From the NCBI GenBank assembly GCA_003646745.1, contig QMLM01000046.1:1-9411 (forward strand): 9,411 nucleotides of DNA. Reading direction: 5' to 3'. The notes beneath the pieces were generated by a model that was not told where the DNA came from, did no database searches, and worked only from the letters and a program-made list of their open reading frames with translations. Origin of the DNA: Deltaproteobacteria bacterium. Its GTDB lineage: Bacteria; Desulfobacterota; B13-G15; RBG-16-54-18. The stretch's first letter is position 1, and each line of letters opens with the position of its first letter. Shown one piece after another: positions 6,486-9,411 of this stretch. The translations under genes were made by a program, and so were the position numbers.

Positions 6486-7790
6486 TCATTTCTGCTTAAA
6501 GATCAAACGAATGGGGTTCCCACCGAAGCCAAAATCCTCTCTTAGGCGGTTGCTGAGATATCTCCTGTAAGAGAAATGAACGCCCATGGGATAGTTGGCG
6601 AATATCACGAAGGTGGGGGGGCGGGTGGATACCTGGGTAATATAAGAGAGCTTCACCCTCTTTCTCCGGAAAAGCGGAGGGTGATGGGACTGCGTCACCT
6701 CCTGGAGCCAACGGTTGAGCGGGGGGGTGGGTATCCTTTTATCCCGCTGGGCAATTACCTCGTCAATTACTCCAAGGATCTGAGACACCCCTTCTCCAGT
6801 GACGGCTGAGGTGAACAACAGAGGTGCATAGTCCAGAAACTTCAAGCGCTCCTTCACTCGTTCGGCATACGAAGAGGCATCGGCCCCCTTTCCCATTAAG
6901 TCCCATTTGTTCACCACAATAATCCCTCCCTTTCCCCTGTTATGCATTAAACCCCCAATACGGGCATCCTGCTCTGTAACGCCTTCTTGGGCATCGAGGA
7001 TGAGCAGGGCCACATCGGCACGATCGATACTTTTAATGGCCTCAACCACACAGTACTTTTCCAACCTCAGACTGATCCTGCTCTTGCGTCTAATCCCAGC
7101 TGTATCAACAAAGATGTATCTCTTATCCCCTACCCGAAAGGCAGTGTCAATGGCGTCTCTGGTGGTTCCAGGGGCCTCATGGACGATGACCCTTTCATAT
7201 CCCAATATGCGGTTTATGAGGCAGGACTTGCCTACATTGGGCCTGCCCACCACGGCAATCCTTACCGCATCCGCCGCCTCTTCCTCAGGAGGGGGTGAAG
7301 GGAGGAGTTCGATGATGGCGTTGATCAACCTATCTATGCCATAGTTATGTTGGGCAGATATGGGGTAAAGGACATCGACTCCCAGGCCATAAAATTCGTA
7401 GATCCTTCCCTCGTGTTTGGGTCCATCAATCTTATTGACTACAAAGAGGACTTCCTTATCTTGCCGGCGCAAAATGCGGGCGATGTCTTTATCTGATGGA
7501 ACCAGGCCCTCCTTGCCATCTAACAAAAAGATGATGAGATCTGCTTCCTCAACAGCTAAGCGGCATTGCTCGGCCATTTGAGCCACGAGACCCTCTTGGG
7601 CCACAGGCTCAAATCCCCCAGTATCCACTAGAGTGAAGGGTTTCTCGAACCTATCTACATCGGCGTAGTTGAGGTCGCGGGTCACCCCGGGAAGGGCCTC
7701 CACAATGGCCTTGCGAAAACCCACCAAACGGTTGAAGAGGGTGGATTTGCCCACATTGGGTCTGCCTACAATGGCGACAAGGGGCCTCAT
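6486..7790 (-). CDS. der: Ribosome-assembly GTPase Der (EngA)
   Basis: Essential double GTPase that acts in maturation of the 50S subunit. At 434 aa it has the typical length. The first G domain has GRPNVGKS (9-16), DTGG (56-59), NKID (119-122) and SAQ (145-147). The second has GRPNVGKS (182-189), PGTTRD (207-212), DTAG (229-232), NKWD (294-297) and SA at 328-329. An acidic proline-rich linker (SPPPEEEAAD, 165-174) joins them. The C-terminal KH-like domain (about 350-430) includes FVIFANYPMGVHFSYRRYLSNRLR and the usual GNPIRL near the end. The ATG at 7790 is preceded by AGGAGG with a long 12-nt gap partly occupied by a small hairpin. It is transcribed divergently from fba and followed by the PLD-family gene. 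Confidence 0.97.
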   Translation of the reverse strand: MRPLVAIVGRPNVGKSTLFNRLVGFRKAIVEALPGVTRDLNYADVDRFEKPFTLVDTGGFEPVAQEGLVAQMAEQCRLAVEEADLIIFLLDGKEGLVPSDKDIARILRRQDKEVLFVVNKIDGPKHEGRIYEFYGLGVDVLYPISAQHNYGIDRLINAIIELLPSPPPEEEAADAVRIAVVGRPNVGKSCLINRILGYERVIVHEAPGTTRDAIDTAFRVGDKRYIFVDTAGIRRKSRISLRLEKYCVVEAIKSIDRADVALLILDAQEGVTEQDARIGGLMHNRGKGGIIVVNKWDLMGKGADASSYAERVKERLKFLDYAPLLFTSAVTGEGVSQILGVIDEVIAQRDKRIPTPPLNRWLQEVTQSHHPPLFRRKRVKLSYITQVSTRPPTFVIFANYPMGVHFSYRRYLSNRLREDFGFGGNPIRLIFKQK

Positions 7791-7791
7791 C

Positions 7792-7813
7792 TAGAGGGAA
7801 TACCTCCTCTCTA
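7792..7813 (-). promoter_or_regulatory. der: Small hairpin enclosing the der Shine-Dalgarno
   Basis: On the minus strand, TAGAG-A-GG pairs with CC-CTCTA (one bulged A) around a 7-nt loop that begins with AGG of the AGGAGG ribosome binding site. The 3' arm ends one base before the start codon. Folding would partly bury the ribosome binding site, or, if stable, shorten the effective distance to the ATG. Seven base pairs with a bulge is modest stability, so function is unproven. Confidence 0.35.
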
Positions 7814-7875
7814 TTCCCCTGCTTAACTTCTCAGATACCGCCTTAAGGAAGAATCACAGAATTGTCCCTTTTTAA

Positions 7876-7904
7876 AGTATATAGAAACAAGGTAAACCGA
7901 GCAA
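7876..7904 (-). promoter_or_regulatory. der: Sigma-70-type promoter of der
   Basis: On the minus strand, TTGCTC (7904-7899) and TATACT (7881-7876) are separated by 17 nt. Predicted transcription start is near 7869, giving a leader of about 79 nt before the der ATG. It stands back to back with the fba promoter, with 13 bp between the two -35 hexamers. Confidence 0.6.
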
Positions 7905-7917
7905 GACGCAATTATCA

Positions 7918-7946
7918 TTGTGAATGAGGGCACTTTGTTTTATAAT
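7918..7946 (+). promoter_or_regulatory. fba: Sigma-70-type promoter of the fba-pfkB operon
   Basis: TTGTGA (7918-7923) and a consensus TATAAT (7941-7946) are 17 nt apart. Transcription should start near 7953, about 25 nt before the ATG at 7978, with AGGAGG at 7967-7972 in the leader. The upstream in-frame ATG at 7924 lies in the spacer of this promoter and so would not be transcribed. Confidence 0.7.
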
Positions 7947-7977
7947 AAATATAAAAGGATTTTCTCAGGAGGTGGAA

Positions 7978-8910
7978 ATGGGGTTGGTAACGGGGAAAGA
8001 GATATTGGAGGTTGCAAACAGAGATGGTTACGCCGTAGGGGCCTTTAACATAAATAATCTGGAGATCCTCCAAGGGGTGGTGGCGGGCTGCATAGAGAAA
8101 AACTCCCCTGTTATTATTGCGGTTAGCGAAGGAGCCATTAAATACGCTGGCTTTGATTATATCGTCGCCATGGTGAAGACAGCGGCCGAACTCAGCCCTA
8201 TTCCCATAGCCCTTCACCTCGACCATGGACGTGACAAAGAGATAATTTATCGTTGTATAAAGGGGGGGTTTACCTCGGTGATGATCGATGCCTCACACCT
8301 CCCCTTAGAAGAAAACATCAAAGAGACTAAAGTGGTGGTGGAGATGGCCCATGCGGAGGGGATATCCGTGGAAGGTGAGTTGGGGCGCCTAAAAGGGGTG
8401 GAGGAAACGGTCTCTGTCGCAGAGAGAGAGGCCACTCTTACCGACCCCCAGCAGGCGGAGCGCTTCGTAGAGGAGACAGGGGTGGATTTCTTGGCTCCAG
8501 CCATCGGTACCTCCCATGGGGCCTTTAAGTTTAAGGGAGAGGCCAAACTTGATTTAGAACGACTGAAGGAGATAAAGAGGAGGTTGGGAATCCCTTTGGT
8601 GCTACACGGGGCCTCTACCGTTCCACAGCGCATCTTGGAACTGGCGCTCAAATATGGAGCAGATCTAAAGGAGGCCAAGGGTGTTCCCTCTGAGCAATTG
8701 AAGAAGGCCATCGCCCTGGGCATCAATAAGATCAACACCGATACCGACCTGAGACTCGCCTTTACCGGGGCGGTGAGAAAGGTCCTGGCCGAAAATCCAG
8801 GGGTATTCGATCCGAGAAAGATCCTCGGACCGGCCAGGGACATGATCGCGGAGGTCGTTAAAGAAAAGATAAGCCTTTTTGGCAGTAGCGGCAAGGCAAG
8901 GAGTAGATAG
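7978..8910 (+). CDS. fba: Fructose-bisphosphate aldolase, class II
   Basis: Zinc-dependent aldolase that splits fructose-1,6-bisphosphate into DHAP and glyceraldehyde-3-phosphate (glycolysis) or joins them (gluconeogenesis); cytoplasmic TIM barrel. It is 310 aa from the ATG at 7978. That start has AGGAGG 5 nt upstream and lies downstream of the promoter; the 18 extra residues from the ATG at 7924 are not family-like. Residues include HLDHG at 80-84 (catalytic D82, zinc ligand H83), VEGELG at 131-136 with E134, GTSHG at 177-181 (zinc H180), VLHGAST at 208-214 (zinc H210), and KINTDTDLR at 251-259 for phosphate/substrate binding. Length and motifs fit the class IIB group of thermophiles and Gram-positives. 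A tagatose-bisphosphate aldolase cannot be excluded. The stop codon directly abuts the start of the kinase gene. Confidence 0.95.
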   Translation: MGLVTGKEILEVANRDGYAVGAFNINNLEILQGVVAGCIEKNSPVIIAVSEGAIKYAGFDYIVAMVKTAAELSPIPIALHLDHGRDKEIIYRCIKGGFTSVMIDASHLPLEENIKETKVVVEMAHAEGISVEGELGRLKGVEETVSVAEREATLTDPQQAERFVEETGVDFLAPAIGTSHGAFKFKGEAKLDLERLKEIKRRLGIPLVLHGASTVPQRILELALKYGADLKEAKGVPSEQLKKAIALGINKINTDTDLRLAFTGAVRKVLAENPGVFDPRKILGPARDMIAEVVKEKISLFGSSGKARSR

Positions 8911-9411
8911 ATGATTTATACCATTACCTTAAACCCTGCCCTGGACAGGACCATAGAGGTGGAAGGCCTGGTGATGGACGACGCCAACAGGATCCTGCAC
9001 GAGGCGAGGTATGCTGGAGGCAAGGGGATTGATGTCTCCCGGGTGATTAAGGAATTGGGAGGAGAGAGCATTGCCCTGGGGTTTATCGGGGGATATGATG
9101 GATTGGAACTAGAGGGGAGGTTAATAAACGAGGGGGTATTGTGCGATTTTACCACTATAGGGGGGGAGACGAGGACCAATATCATCCTCTACGATCGAAA
9201 AAAGAAGACACAGATCATGTTAAACGCTGCTGGCCCGCGGATAACCCCGGCGGAAATCGGCCTCTTTTTTCAAAAGATACGCTCCATCCCACGTGATACC
9301 GAATTTGTGGCCCTCAGTGGCAGCGTCCCTCCAGGGGTAAGCCATAGCATTTACGCCCAAATAATAACCACCTTGAAAGGCAGAGGGATACGAGTAGCCC
9401 TAGATGCCGAT
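8911..9411 (+). CDS. PfkB-family sugar-phosphate kinase, 1-phosphofructokinase-like (partial, runs off right edge)
   Basis: The first 167 residues of a ribokinase-fold kinase of the FruK/LacC/PfkB group, which phosphorylates a phosphosugar with ATP. It opens with MIYTITLNPALDRTIEV, typical of the family. The first PfkB signature AGGKGIDVSRVIKELGG is at 35-51, GETRTN at 85-90, SGSVPPG at 136-142, and LDAD at the window end; the catalytic GAGD motif would lie beyond. The usual GGKGxN asparagine, which contacts the sugar, is Asp41 here. The ATG directly follows the fba stop, with AAGGAG 7 nt upstream, so the two are co-translated. With fba beside it, a fructose-6-phosphate or fructose-1-phosphate kinase feeding the aldolase is the simplest reading; tagatose-6-phosphate kinase is an alternative. 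Confidence 0.88.
   Translation, partial: MIYTITLNPALDRTIEVEGLVMDDANRILHEARYAGGKGIDVSRVIKELGGESIALGFIGGYDGLELEGRLINEGVLCDFTTIGGETRTNIILYDRKKKTQIMLNAAGPRITPAEIGLFFQKIRSIPRDTEFVALSGSVPPGVSHSIYAQIITTLKGRGIRVALDAD

Noticed and set aside
6907..7344. 145-aa open frame on the plus strand within der
   Set aside because: It is antisense to the conserved G domains of Der; composition is that of a mirror frame.
8247..8894. 215-aa open frame on the minus strand over fba
   Set aside because: It is a Ser/Pro-rich mirror of the aldolase, whose motifs are unambiguous on the plus strand.

Overview
The window reads as a stretch of ordinary bacterial chromosome. It carries two gene starts with sigma-70-like divergent promoters, Shine-Dalgarno leaders, and mostly central-metabolism or housekeeping genes. 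The gene mix includes an Aquifex-type short aconitase, a stand-alone MetRS beta-like tRNA-binding protein, a TreT-like glycosyltransferase and a class II aldolase next to a PfkB-family kinase. This resembles anaerobic or thermophilic Desulfobacterota (former Deltaproteobacteria) or similar deep lineages. That placement is an inference from memory of the families and was not tested by any search. I see no mobile element, CRISPR array, rRNA or tRNA.

Layout, left to right. (1) The tail of an unidentified gene (to 67, +) overlaps by 4 nt a 538-aa TreT-like GT4 glycosyltransferase (64-1680, +). (2) Converging on it with a 6-nt gap is a leftward group. It comprises an aconitase (4475-2562), then after 219 bp a small three-helix membrane protein (2342-2043), then the tRNA-binding protein (2007-1687). 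(3) A compact divergent promoter region at 4482-4589 drives the aconitase leftward and methionine aminopeptidase (4590-5336) rightward. (4) Convergent to map is a leftward pair: der, the ribosome-assembly GTPase (7790-6486), followed by a phospholipase-D-family membrane protein (6403-5360) that lacks its first HKD motif. (5) A second back-to-back promoter region at 7791-7977 drives der leftward and an fba-pfkB sugar-phosphate operon rightward (7978 to beyond the right edge).

Functionally, fba and the PfkB kinase can act on consecutive steps (phosphofructose to fructose-1,6-bisphosphate to triose phosphates). The aconitase belongs to the TCA cycle, map and the MetRS-like protein to translation and protein maturation, and der to 50S assembly. 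The glycosyltransferase, with the gene before it, may belong to trehalose or another disaccharide pathway. The points most worth a second look are the decayed HKD1 of the PLD protein, the N-terminal extension of the TreT-like enzyme, the Asn-to-Asp change in the kinase GGKGxN motif, and the two compact divergent promoter regions. I did not find a convincing novel multi-gene system.
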